Positions 32,227 to 41,159 of a DNA stretch of 64,000 bases are shown piece after piece. The first letter of the stretch is position 1. Each line of letters opens with the position of its first letter. Below the pieces are notes generated by a model. That model was not told where the DNA came from. It worked only from the letters and a program-made list of their open reading frames with translations, and ran no database searches. The DNA lies in contig CAILJM010000025.1 in NCBI GenBank assembly GCA_903834515.1, forward strand, positions 1-64,000. The letters are read 5' to 3'. This DNA is from an uncultured Actinomycetes bacterium (GTDB taxonomy: Bacteria > Actinomycetota > Actinomycetes > Nanopelagicales > Nanopelagicaceae). Made by a program: the position numbers and the translations under genes.

Positions 32227-33953
32227 TCTCTCGCTTTCCAGTAGTTGATATCTCACCAACCACCTACTTCGGCGGTGAGTTCGTTCCTGCGAAAGCGATT
32301 CCACATGAAGCAATAACCGTCGGCGCGACAATTATTCGCGAAGGCCATGAAGGCTTTGAAGCCAATGTCCTCCTCATCGACGCCAGCGGAAAAGTTCGAG
32401 CACGCAACCCTATGCGCCTTATCTGGCCAGGCAGTGATCGATACGAAGGAGTCGCTACTCCAACAGATCTAGGTCACTGGTCTTTTGCGATTGACGTTCG
32501 TGATGAAAAGGGAATTCACTCTACCTCTGAGAAATTCCCCATCTATGCCGAGACGCCTCGAGCACTCATCGGATCATGGTATGAATTCTTTCCTCGAAGT
32601 GAAGGTGCAGTAAAGAAGAGTGATGGCAGCATAATCTCAGGGAATTTCCTTACTGCAAAAGAGTCGCTCAAGCGTGTGGCAGATATGGGATTCGACATTC
32701 TCTACCTACCTCCGATTCACCCGATTGGTCTATCTTTTAGAAAAGGCAAGAACAACTCGACGACCGCCCAACCAGGTGAACCAGGAGTCCCATGGGGAAT
32801 TGGTTCAGCCGACGGCGGTCATGATGCAATAAATCCAGAGCTTGGAACACTCAAAGATTTTCAAGAATTTGTTGCCGCTGCAAAGAAACTCAATATTGAG
32901 ATCGCTCTAGATTTAGCGCTTCAATGCTCCCCTGATCATCCATGGGCGAAGAGCCACCAGGAATGGTTTACCAAGCGTGCAGATGGCACGATCGCATACG
33001 CCGAGAATCCGCCTAAAAAGTATCAGGATATTTATCCAATCAATTTTGATAATGATTACAAAGGGCTACTTAATGAAGTTCTTCGAATCATTAGGTTCTG
33101 GATCTCCCAAGGAATCAAAGCTTTTCGCGTCGATAATCCTCACACTAAACCAGTGCATTTTTGGCAAGAATGCATCGCCACTATTAACAAGGAAAACCCT
33201 GAAGTTATCTTTCTCGCCGAGGCATTTACTCGCCCAGCAATGATGCATGCCCTCGGGAAGGCTGGATTCCAGCAGTCCTATACATATTTCACCTGGCGAG
33301 TCACGAAGCAAGAGCTCGTGGACTATGGCACCGAGGTCTCAAAGCAGACGAGCGGATTCTTTAGGCCAAACTTTTGGGTGAATACTCCAGATATCTTGCC
33401 TCTCCATCTACAAAGTGGGAACCCCGCAATTTTTGCACAACGTGCTGTGCTTGCATCAACAATGACACCCTCATGGGGAATGTATGCAGGATACGAACTC
33501 TACGAACATGTTCCATCGAAGGAAGGCGGCGAGGAGTACCTCGACTCCGAGAAGTACGAAATCAAAGTTCGAGATTGGGCAGGTGCAGCAAAAGCTGGTG
33601 CAACCCTCGCACCGTTCATCACGAAACTTAATGCGATTCGCAAGGCGCATCCTGCGCTTCAACGACTTCGTAATCTCGAATTTCATCCCACTGACTCTGA
33701 GATGATCATCGCTTACTCAAAACGCGAGGGGAACGATCTCATTCTCGTCGTAGTAAACCTAGATCCGACAAAGGCACACGAAACCACCGTTCATTGGAAT
33801 CTCTACTTCTTGGGGCTCGATTCACCAGCCTTCGAAGTGACTGATCTTCTCGATGGAAAGAATTATTCTTGGCAGCAGGATACCTTTGTACGGTTAGACC
33901 CAACTCGACCAGTTGGTCGCGTTGCTCATGTCTGCCAAGTGAAGATCAAGTGA
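32223..33953 (+). CDS. glgE: GlgE maltosyltransferase, short form
   Basis: 576 aa. Alpha-1,4-glucan:maltose-1-phosphate maltosyltransferase of glycoside hydrolase family GH13, which elongates alpha-glucan. Catalytic residues are the nucleophile D304 in [10 protein letters not shown] and the acid/base E333 in FLAEAFTRP. Substrate-binding segments [28 protein letters not shown] and YLDSEKYE are kept. It is shorter than the usual 650-700 aa: between the N-terminal beta domain and [11 protein letters not shown] there are only about 20 residues, where larger relatives carry the helical insert (domain S). Overlaps aceE by ATGA and glgB by TGATG. Confidence 0.93.
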   Translation: MISRFPVVDISPTTYFGGEFVPAKAIPHEAITVGATIIREGHEGFEANVLLIDASGKVRARNPMRLIWPGSDRYEGVATPTDLGHWSFAIDVRDEKGIHSTSEKFPIYAETPRALIGSWYEFFPRSEGAVKKSDGSIISGNFLTAKESLKRVADMGFDILYLPPIHPIGLSFRKGKNNSTTAQPGEPGVPWGIGSADGGHDAINPELGTLKDFQEFVAAAKKLNIEIALDLALQCSPDHPWAKSHQEWFTKRADGTIAYAENPPKKYQDIYPINFDNDYKGLLNEVLRIIRFWISQGIKAFRVDNPHTKPVHFWQECIATINKENPEVIFLAEAFTRPAMMHALGKAGFQQSYTYFTWRVTKQELVDYGTEVSKQTSGFFRPNFWVNTPDILPLHLQSGNPAIFAQRAVLASTMTPSWGMYAGYELYEHVPSKEGGEEYLDSEKYEIKVRDWAGAAKAGATLAPFITKLNAIRKAHPALQRLRNLEFHPTDSEMIIAYSKREGNDLILVVVNLDPTKAHETTVHWNLYFLGLDSPAFEVTDLLDGKNYSWQQDTFVRLDPTRPVGRVAHVCQVKIK

Positions 33954-35869
33954 TGAAAATATTTCGCAAGAAAGTCCAACCTGTCGAACCGCAATTCCCA
34001 CCTGCCGGCTATCTCAACCCCAATTCAACTCTCGGCGAACTCGATCTCTATTTAATTGGTGAAGGTCGCCACGAGCGTCTCTGGAAAGTTCTTGGTGCTC
34101 ACACCAAGCGCGATGCCGATGGAGAACTCCTAGGTACGGCTTTCTCGGTATGGGCACCAAATGCCCGTGCTGTAAGCCTTATCTGCGATCACAACTACTG
34201 GGATAAGCGCACAGACCCGATGATTCCGCTTGGTGGCAATGGAATTTGGGAGATATTTATCCCTGGAGTTGGCGCTGGCACCAGATATAAATTTGCCATC
34301 GAACAACAAGATGGCCGCTGGGTTGACCATGCCGATCCCCTAGCCCAATATGCAGAGATTCCACCAGCGACCGCTTCAATCGTTTACGAAGATCAGTACA
34401 CCTGGAATGACAACGACTGGCTCGCTCGTCGTGAGATCTCTCAGCCATGGCGGTCACCGATCAGCGTCTACGAAATGCATTTAGGATCATGGCGTCCTGG
34501 ACTCTCCTATCAAGAGCTGGCCATTGCGCTCACGGAATACCTCACAACTATGGGCTACACCCACGTTGAGTTTCTGCCGGTAATGGAGCATCCATTTGGT
34601 GGTTCTTGGGGATATCAAGTGACAGGCTTCTTCGCTCCAACATCTCGCTTTGGTTCACCCGATGATTTCAAGCATCTGGTCGACACTCTTCATCGCGCAG
34701 GAATCGGCGTCATTATGGATTGGGTACCGGCGCACTTTCCAAAGGATGAATGGGCCCTCGCTCGCTTTGACGGGACCGCACTCTACGAACATGAGGATCC
34801 GCGATTAGGTGAACATCCCGACTGGGGAACTTTGATCTTTAACTATGGACGAAACGAAGTTCGCAACTTTTTAGTCTCTTCGGCCTTGTATTGGTTGCTC
34901 GAATTTCATATCGACGGCATCCGAGTCGATGCAGTCGCCTCTATGCTCTATCTTGATTACTCGCGCGAAGATGGCCAATGGCTACCTAATAAATTTGGTG
35001 GGCGTGAGAATCTAGAAGCTGTCGCACTACTTCAAGAAGTTACCGCTACTGCATATCGCGAAGCCCCCGGCATTATGATGATCGCCGAAGAATCAACTGC
35101 TTGGGGTGGGGTTACTCGTCCGACCTCCGAGGGCGGCCTTGGCTTTGGATTTAAATGGAATATGGGATGGATGCACGACACTCTCGAGTATGTCGAGCAT
35201 GAACCTGTCCACCGGGTCTATCACCATAATGAGATTACTTTCTCAATCCTCTATGCGTGGTCTGAAAACTTCATGCTCCCGCTCTCACACGATGAGGTAG
35301 TGCACGGAAAGGGCTCGCTCATTGAGAAGATCCCGGGCGATCGCTGGCAGAAACTTGCAACACTTCGTGCGCTCTACGGATTTATGTGGGCTCACCCAGG
35401 AAAGAAACTTCTCTTCATGGGCTGCGACTTTGCGCAGAGCGAGGAGTGGAGTGAGAGTCGCTCCTTGGATTGGCATCTCACTCAATATGAGGAACATTCA
35501 GGGGTTCAGAGATCGGTTGCCGCGCTCAATAAGAATTATGTGGCACTTCCAGCGCTTTGGCAGAAGGACACAACGCCTGAAGGCTTTACGTGGATTGTTA
35601 ACAATGATGGGGCGGGAAATACCCTGGCCTTTACGCGCTGGTCAGATGATGGAAGTGCGCTGGTCTCAATCACCAACTTCTCCCCCGTAGTTCACGAGAG
35701 TTATGCGCTCTCACTACCTCAAAATGGAATTTGGTATGAGGTCTTTAACTCTGATGATGCTTCGTATGGCGGCAGCGGAGTATGTAACCCCGAAATTAGC
35801 GCCCACGCTGTGGAAGTGACTCACCTTCGAGTTCCACCACTCGCAACTATTTGGCTAGCTCGTCGCTGA
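33953..35869 (+). CDS. glgB: Glycogen branching enzyme GlgB
   Basis: 638 aa. Makes alpha-1,6 branches in glucan. Order: N-terminal CBM48 beta-sandwich (FSVWAPNARAVSLICDHNYWD), GH13 barrel with nucleophile D326 in GIRVDAVASMLYLDYSR, acid/base E379 in MIAEESTAWGG, and LPLSHDEVVHGKGS. The extra first N-terminal module found in many GlgB proteins is short or absent. Starts at ATG 33953, sharing one base with the glgE stop; an upstream reading inside glgE has no support. Its end overlaps the convergent MFS gene by 15 bp. Confidence 0.96.
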   Translation: MKIFRKKVQPVEPQFPPAGYLNPNSTLGELDLYLIGEGRHERLWKVLGAHTKRDADGELLGTAFSVWAPNARAVSLICDHNYWDKRTDPMIPLGGNGIWEIFIPGVGAGTRYKFAIEQQDGRWVDHADPLAQYAEIPPATASIVYEDQYTWNDNDWLARREISQPWRSPISVYEMHLGSWRPGLSYQELAIALTEYLTTMGYTHVEFLPVMEHPFGGSWGYQVTGFFAPTSRFGSPDDFKHLVDTLHRAGIGVIMDWVPAHFPKDEWALARFDGTALYEHEDPRLGEHPDWGTLIFNYGRNEVRNFLVSSALYWLLEFHIDGIRVDAVASMLYLDYSREDGQWLPNKFGGRENLEAVALLQEVTATAYREAPGIMMIAEESTAWGGVTRPTSEGGLGFGFKWNMGWMHDTLEYVEHEPVHRVYHHNEITFSILYAWSENFMLPLSHDEVVHGKGSLIEKIPGDRWQKLATLRALYGFMWAHPGKKLLFMGCDFAQSEEWSESRSLDWHLTQYEEHSGVQRSVAALNKNYVALPALWQKDTTPEGFTWIVNNDGAGNTLAFTRWSDDGSALVSITNFSPVVHESYALSLPQNGIWYEVFNSDDASYGGSGVCNPEISAHAVEVTHLRVPPLATIWLARR

Positions 35870-37060
35870 GACCGTTTCTCGACCTAAACGATAGAAAGCT
35901 GCTGTAAGTAATAGACAGATGCCTGGGATCATAAGGGCTGTTGTGATCGACGTTGCCTGAGCAATCCAAGAGACTGCAATCTTTGTAAAGAAGAAGATAA
36001 CGGTATTGAAGAGCGCCATCTGGGCGACAACAAATCCTGCAGGGAATTTCGAATGGCGTGTTGCAATAGTCGTGAACATTGGGGAGATGAATGCCGAACC
36101 GACTCCGCCCAATAAGAAACCAGCGAAGGCGAGTGCCAAGCCAAGGGTGGGATGTTGTGGCGCAATGTGTGAGGCGAGTTGGATGAAGAGAATAAAGGTA
36201 GTTCCGCCAAAGAGCGCACTGTTGCGAATGAGGAATCTCTCTGAGAAGTAACGATAGGCGATATGCAAGTTAAGACGACCAATGATCATGCCGATCATAA
36301 ATGCAATGTAAGGAAGGATGCTCATTGAAGAAGAAGCCTTAATATCTTCCTTGGAGTAGAGCGAGGCCCAATCGTTCGCCGCTACTTCCAAAAGGATTCC
36401 GATAGTGACTCCGGCGAGAATTACTCTCTCCTCTTTGATAAATGTCAGGATCGATTTAATACTTGCCTGAGACTCTGATTGAGATGGCACCTTTGAACCC
36501 GGAACCATGACATCTCTCAATGAGTAAATGCTGTACATCGTTAGTAACCAAATAATTGAGACACCGACATCCACATGCCAGGCGAGGCTCACATGAGAAG
36601 TGATTCCAACAGCGATGACTGCGGTGATAAGTGCGCCTGCAGACCAAGTGCCATGAAGCTTCGGAAGGATCGGAATTCCGCTGAGGCTTTGGCGATGAAG
36701 AGATTGCGAATTAATGGTGATGTGGTACCCAGCCCAGCCCGCTCCTGCCGCAATTTGATCAAGTGCAAAGAGCCAAGTCGAATGAATATGTGGCTGAATA
36801 ATCATTGCCACGTAGAGCCATGTCGCCGCAACGACAAGTACGCGCTTGGTTCCGAAGCGGTGCACGATCTGGCCCATGTAGAGCAGCGAGATAAAAGCGC
36901 CTATCGTGCCAATCGAGAAGAGCGTGCCCAGCGTTCCGTTATTAACATGGAGATTCGCTTTAATATCCGGCGTGCGTGGGGCAATCATCATCACGCCAAC
37001 ACCGAATAGGAAGAATATTAAGCGTGTGTGCAGGGCCTCATGCTTAGAAATAACGATCAT
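35855..37060 (-). CDS. MFS transporter
   Basis: 401 aa with about twelve hydrophobic segments. The loop between helices 2 and 3 has GQIVHRFGTKRVLV, the usual MFS signature. The central hydrophilic loop is around residues 190-210 (GSKVPSQSESQAS). Relatives are often annotated as fucose permease-like or multidrug carriers; the substrate cannot be told. ATG 37060 overlaps the thioredoxin-like gene's stop by 1 bp, and its end overlaps glgB (convergent). Confidence 0.85.
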   Translation of the reverse strand: MIVISKHEALHTRLIFFLFGVGVMMIAPRTPDIKANLHVNNGTLGTLFSIGTIGAFISLLYMGQIVHRFGTKRVLVVAATWLYVAMIIQPHIHSTWLFALDQIAAGAGWAGYHITINSQSLHRQSLSGIPILPKLHGTWSAGALITAVIAVGITSHVSLAWHVDVGVSIIWLLTMYSIYSLRDVMVPGSKVPSQSESQASIKSILTFIKEERVILAGVTIGILLEVAANDWASLYSKEDIKASSSMSILPYIAFMIGMIIGRLNLHIAYRYFSERFLIRNSALFGGTTFILFIQLASHIAPQHPTLGLALAFAGFLLGGVGSAFISPMFTTIATRHSKFPAGFVVAQMALFNTVIFFFTKIAVSWIAQATSITTALMIPGICLLLTAAFYRLGRETVSATS

Positions 37061-37971
37061 CAGAAGAGCGCGCTCGCTAACTTTTGTCTCGCTTTCGCAA
37101 GAAGTGGATCCTCAGGGTCGACCAGAGTAAATAGTACTAACAAATGGTCGCGCACTTTCTTCTTTTCATCGCCAGTAGTCAACTTAATGACTCCGATCAA
37201 TCGTTCTGATGCTCGGGCAAAATCACCCTGTGCGATCTCGCAATCGGCTGCTTGAATCTGTAGTTCAAGATTGCCGAGATCGAGATCAGCCTGCTTGGAT
37301 GTCTCAATAGGGTCAAGACCATCGATGCGTGCGAGAAGCTCAACCTGAGCAAGCCCTAATTTTGCATATTCGTTCGCAGGTGCTCGCTTCAACCAATTGA
37401 GATATTCCTGCTTTGCCGTTGCATAATCTCCGACCTCAAGCGCCTTCATTGCAGATTCTTCTTCGGGTTCAATTCCGGGTTCGGCCTCGGGGGTGGGAAG
37501 CTTCCCGGTTCCCAATCCTTTTTGAGCTGCGAGTTCAAGAACTTTGGTGATCACCGCTCGAACTTGATCCGCTGCCGGGACAGATTCGAAGAGGGGAACT
37601 AACTGCTCTTGAATTATTGCAATCGCGAGTGGAACAGATTGAACTTGGAGCGCTTTTGCGACTGCAGGTTCGGCATCAACATTAACTGTGGCAAATATCC
37701 ACGTCGGGTCCCCTGCTTCGTTTGAATCATCGCTATTGAACTGACGTAACATCGGAAGGAGCGACTGCGCTTGAGTGCTGCGAGGTGACCAACAGAGAAC
37801 GATGGCAACCGCTTCGTGCGATGCTGGAAGAAGTTCGGATATCAGATTATTTTGCGTGAGAACATATCCGAGATCTTCCGGGGCAATGTTCACCGCTGGC
37901 TGGCGAAGTGAGCCCAAATCAAAGGCACCACCAAAATTACCTAAACCTTGAGGAAGTGGTGGCAGGCTCAT
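37060..37971 (-). CDS. Thioredoxin-like TPR protein (CnoX/YbbN type), no CxxC
   Basis: 303 aa. The N-terminal thioredoxin fold (about 30-150) ends with SVPLAIAI in place of the cis-Pro loop. The active-site position reads LCWSPRS (C60, then W61-S65), so the CxxC pair is missing and disulfide exchange is unlikely. The C-terminal part (about 170-303) has TPR-like helices (AMKALEVGDYATAKQEYLNWLKRAPANEYAKLGLAQ). Such proteins act as holdase co-chaperones; in actinobacteria relatives lie beside glgB. SD AGGA lies 7 nt before ATG 37971. In operon with the MFS gene. Confidence 0.85.
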   Translation of the reverse strand: MSLPPLPQGLGNFGGAFDLGSLRQPAVNIAPEDLGYVLTQNNLISELLPASHEAVAIVLCWSPRSTQAQSLLPMLRQFNSDDSNEAGDPTWIFATVNVDAEPAVAKALQVQSVPLAIAIIQEQLVPLFESVPAADQVRAVITKVLELAAQKGLGTGKLPTPEAEPGIEPEEESAMKALEVGDYATAKQEYLNWLKRAPANEYAKLGLAQVELLARIDGLDPIETSKQADLDLGNLELQIQAADCEIAQGDFARASERLIGVIKLTTGDEKKKVRDHLLVLFTLVDPEDPLLAKARQKLASALF

Positions 37972-38001
37972 GGCTCTATCCTGCCAAACTCTGGTAAAGA
38001 T

Positions 38002-39246
38002 TTAATCGAGTACAACAACAGGCTCCTCGCGAAGATTGGTTCCAGAATCGGTTCGAAAGGGGAGAATATTGTGGATGTACTCCTGGGTGGCGAAATCCAA
38101 CCCCAGATCTTTGCCCGCCTTCTCTCCCAGATACCAACGATGCTCCAATATTTCGTGGAACATCTGTGCCGGCTCAACTCTGCCGCGAAGTTCGAGTGGG
38201 ATTTGATCGATGACATGATCAAAGACGATGGTCAACCAGCGGCGCGCCAAGACTTCTGACGAAAGCCCGCTCTTAGCCTCACGCCCCCGGTAGCGGTCAA
38301 AGGATGCGAGCAATCGCTTCGCCTGCAGCTCTTCTGCATCTAGACCAAGGATTTCCTTGAGGCGTTGCTGGTGGTAGCCAGCCTGAACTAACTTAGGAGA
38401 AAACTTCAAGACACCCTTGTCGCCATCCATCGTGACCTCAACTTCTTCAACAGCAAAGCCAAGATCTTGGAGCGAGCGCATCGCGCGCTCAACTGCATGA
38501 CGATCCTTGGGATCGAGAATTTGTGGTTCGTTAAGCGACTTCCAGATACGGTGATAGCGGGCGATGACGCCCTGGCTCGCGCGAATCGGGTCCATTCCGG
38601 GATGCAAGACTCCTGCGATCGCCAAATCTTCGAGCTCTGCCGCGACGTTGAAGAGGGCGATCTCTAAATCATGTTCGCGCTGACCATCGGTGAGTTTGGT
38701 TTGAAACTCACCAGTTTCCGCATCAACGAGATAGGCCGAGTACTCATTCGCATCGCGGCGGAAAAGTGCATTTGAGAGTGAGCAATCCCCCCACCAGAAT
38801 CCAAGAAGGTGGAGCTTCACCAGCAAGAGCGCAAGAGCATTTGCCATCGTGGTAATTTCGTGGGGCGTTACGTTGCTGCTCAGGATGACGCGATACGGCA
38901 GCGAGTAGGCAAGGTAGCGCGTAACGAGAGCAGTAGGGAGTTCATTTCCTCGGGGATCAAGCCGACCTGTGACAACGGCCAACGGCTCAACACAGGGGGC
39001 GCCGCGGGTATTTAGCTCTCTTAGTACCGCATACTCTTTAGTGGAGAACTCCTCGACCGTCTCTTTTACTGCAAAGACATCTTCGTCGCGATCGCCGGTA
39101 CGAACCAAGCGGACAACGTGTCGGGAGATACCTCGCATTGAGGTCAGGCCAGGATCTTCAGGCCAATCCTCAAGGAGTTTCGCCCACGGAAGATCGTAGA
39201 GCGAGATCATCTCAGTACCGCTGCCGGTAATTCTTAATTCGCTCAT
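38002..39246 (-). CDS. DUF4032 (kinase-like fold) protein
   Basis: 414 aa from ATG 39246, chosen over ATG 39264 because GGGGGAG lies about 9 nt before it. The N-terminal half resembles a protein kinase/LPS kinase fold: GISRHVVRLVR, VFAVKETVEEFSTKEYAVLREL with a lysine, then GFWWGDCSLSNALFRRD and AYLVDAETGE, which look like catalytic-loop and metal-loop equivalents. The C-terminal half (about 270-414) is the actinobacterial DUF4032 domain. The substrate is unknown. Confidence 0.82.
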   Translation of the reverse strand: MSELRITGSGTEMISLYDLPWAKLLEDWPEDPGLTSMRGISRHVVRLVRTGDRDEDVFAVKETVEEFSTKEYAVLRELNTRGAPCVEPLAVVTGRLDPRGNELPTALVTRYLAYSLPYRVILSSNVTPHEITTMANALALLLVKLHLLGFWWGDCSLSNALFRRDANEYSAYLVDAETGEFQTKLTDGQREHDLEIALFNVAAELEDLAIAGVLHPGMDPIRASQGVIARYHRIWKSLNEPQILDPKDRHAVERAMRSLQDLGFAVEEVEVTMDGDKGVLKFSPKLVQAGYHQQRLKEILGLDAEELQAKRLLASFDRYRGREAKSGLSSEVLARRWLTIVFDHVIDQIPLELRGRVEPAQMFHEILEHRWYLGEKAGKDLGLDFATQEYIHNILPFRTDSGTNLREEPVVVLD

Positions 39247-39282
39247 GAACCTATTCTCCCCCATTGGACTGGGAAAGAGAGT

Positions 39283-39288
39283 TAAAAT
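39283..39288 (+). promoter_or_regulatory. -10 box of leaderless AI-2E-family permease promoter
   Basis: TAAAAT, 6 nt before ATG 39295. Confidence 0.55.
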
Positions 39289-39294
39289 CAGGAT

Positions 39295-40422
39295 ATGGCC
39301 AATTTAATTCCAAAGATCCCTGGATTAAAGAATCGAAAAGCAGCAACTCCAAAGATAGAAGACCACGGACTGCTTGGTGAGCCCCTTGATCGCGCACATC
39401 CCTTTTACTTTGGCTTCCTTGCCGCATCTGGCGCTGTGATCGCCGTTACATTGTTGCGAGCTCTAGCGAGCGCATCACAAGTCTTCGTACTCATCATAAT
39501 TTCGCTCTTCTTTGCAGCTGGATTAAATCCTGCTGTTAACTTCTTTCAACGTCGGGGCCTCAATAGAGGTGCGGCTGTCAGCGCGATCGTTGCCATCGTC
39601 ATCGCCTTTGTTGCCATCTTTGCATTTGTTGCAATTCCGCCAATCGTCGATCAAGTTAACCTATTGATCAAGAACGCACCTACGCTCGTCTCGAATTTGA
39701 AGAATAATCACACGATAGATGTGCTCAATCAACACTATGGCATCGTCGATTCCATACAGAAAAAAGTCTCTGCCTCGATTCATGATGGTCAATTCGTTGT
39801 CACGGCATTTGGTGGAGTGCTTGGCGTAGGCAAGGCTGTGCTATCAGGGGCGATTGCGATACTGACAATTCTTGTTTTGACGCTCTACTTCTTGGCATCA
39901 CTTCCATCTGTCACAAAAGTGGTCTATCAGTTTGTACCTGCTTCACGTCGCTCACGTGTTGCAAGCCTGAGTGATGCCATCATCGACCGAGTAGGAATTT
40001 TCGTTGGAGGTCAGGCGACAGTTTCGCTGATCGCGGCAATTTATATCTTCCTTGTGGGAGTCATTATCCGAATGCCTTATACGACCGCTCTGGCGCTTCT
40101 CGTATTCTTCTGCGGTTTAATCCCGCTTGTCGGACACATTCTTGGTACTAGCGTCGTGACTCTAATCTGCCTCACAAAATCACCCATGACTGCTCTGATT
40201 GCCTTCATTGCGTACGTGCTCTACATCCAAGTAGAAAATTATGTGATTATGCCGCGCATCATGAAAAAATCATTAGCGATTCCAGGGCTGGTGACGATTA
40301 TCGCCGCTCTTATCGGGACTAGCCTGCTTGGCTTGATCGGCGGCTTACTCGCTGTTCCCATCGCTGCAGCGATCATGCTGATAGTTGATGAAGTGGTCTT
40401 TCCCAAGGCAGATCTTGGCTAG
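39295..40422 (+). CDS. AI-2E family transporter
   Basis: 375 aa with about eight membrane helices in the family layout: two near the N-terminus (about 40-85), one before a hydrophilic region of about 90 residues, then helices to the end. The C-terminal signature VLYIQVENYVIMPRIMKKSLAIPGLVTIIAALIGTSLLGLIGGLLAVP is characteristic. Family members export a range of small solutes or ions (AI-2, Na+/H+ exchange); the substrate here is unknown. Single-gene unit. Confidence 0.9.
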   Translation: MANLIPKIPGLKNRKAATPKIEDHGLLGEPLDRAHPFYFGFLAASGAVIAVTLLRALASASQVFVLIIISLFFAAGLNPAVNFFQRRGLNRGAAVSAIVAIVIAFVAIFAFVAIPPIVDQVNLLIKNAPTLVSNLKNNHTIDVLNQHYGIVDSIQKKVSASIHDGQFVVTAFGGVLGVGKAVLSGAIAILTILVLTLYFLASLPSVTKVVYQFVPASRRSRVASLSDAIIDRVGIFVGGQATVSLIAAIYIFLVGVIIRMPYTTALALLVFFCGLIPLVGHILGTSVVTLICLTKSPMTALIAFIAYVLYIQVENYVIMPRIMKKSLAIPGLVTIIAALIGTSLLGLIGGLLAVPIAAAIMLIVDEVVFPKADLG

Positions 40423-40426
40423 CGAC

Positions 40427-41137
40427 TTACCATTCTGTTGGTAACGGAAGTCGCTCGGGTGCAATTATCCGGACGATCTCAGTCAGAACTCGGTAAACCT
40501 GTAGCTCCCCCACCCACAAATGTTTTCCCTCATCTACATTGATGAGATCTATCTGTTGAAGCTTTTCAAATCTCACCTTTGCTTCCGCCGGACGTAAGTA
40601 ATCATCAAATTCAGGAATGAGCGCAGTTATTGGTCGGCCATCACGACTCCACCATTCAAGGTCAACTTCTTGCGTAGTCATGAGAGTTGGACTCAACAGT
40701 ATGAGCCCTCGAATACGAGGATCGCGAGCATGGCGTAGAGCCAAATCCGTGCCGAAGGACCACCCGATGACCCAGAGCTCGGTTGCCGCACACTCATTGA
40801 AGGCAAAATTAATCGCCGCTTCCACGTCGAGTTTTTCCAGACCGCCATTATCGAAGGCACCTTCAGATTTCCCGGCTGCACTCTCTGTCCCGCGCGTATT
40901 GAAGCGAATAACCTCGACCCCGGCCATAGCGGGAAGTCGATTGCTCGCCTTCTTGTAAATGTGGCTATCCATCATTCCGCCGCCAGTTGGATTGGGATGG
41001 AGGCAGAGTAGGGTCGTTCTGCGTTCGGTTAACGGTTGAGCGACCTCCCCAACGAGCGTGAGGCCATCATCTGTCGTGAATCGGATGGGTCGACGATTCG
41101 CCGGCAAAATACTGCTCGGGCGTATTAACTCTGGCAC
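40427..41137 (-). CDS. Alpha/beta hydrolase
   Basis: 236 aa. Alpha/beta hydrolase fold with the oxyanion region LCLHPNPTGGG, RFNTRGTESAAGKSEGA and the nucleophile elbow GWSFG. The late region has GKHLWVGE with a candidate catalytic histidine. Relatives include dienelactone hydrolase-like and CocE-like small hydrolases; the substrate is unknown. GTG 41137 is 6 nt after TAAACT; the gene diverges from the aldehyde dehydrogenase with a 22-bp gap. Confidence 0.85.
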   Translation of the reverse strand: MPELIRPSSILPANRRPIRFTTDDGLTLVGEVAQPLTERRTTLLCLHPNPTGGGMMDSHIYKKASNRLPAMAGVEVIRFNTRGTESAAGKSEGAFDNGGLEKLDVEAAINFAFNECAATELWVIGWSFGTDLALRHARDPRIRGLILLSPTLMTTQEVDLEWWSRDGRPITALIPEFDDYLRPAEAKVRFEKLQQIDLINVDEGKHLWVGELQVYRVLTEIVRIIAPERLPLPTEW

Positions 41138-41143
41138 GAGAAG

Positions 41144-41149
41144 AGTTTA
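41144..41149 (-). promoter_or_regulatory. -10 box of leaderless hydrolase promoter
   Basis: TAAACT on the minus strand, 6 nt before GTG 41137. It shares bases 41148-41149 with the divergent promoter's -10 box. Confidence 0.6.
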
Positions 41150-41153
41150 CAGT
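41148..41153 (+). promoter_or_regulatory. -10 box of leaderless aldehyde dehydrogenase promoter
   Basis: TACAGT, 6 nt before ATG 41160. Confidence 0.6.
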
Positions 41154-41159
41154 TGAGGC

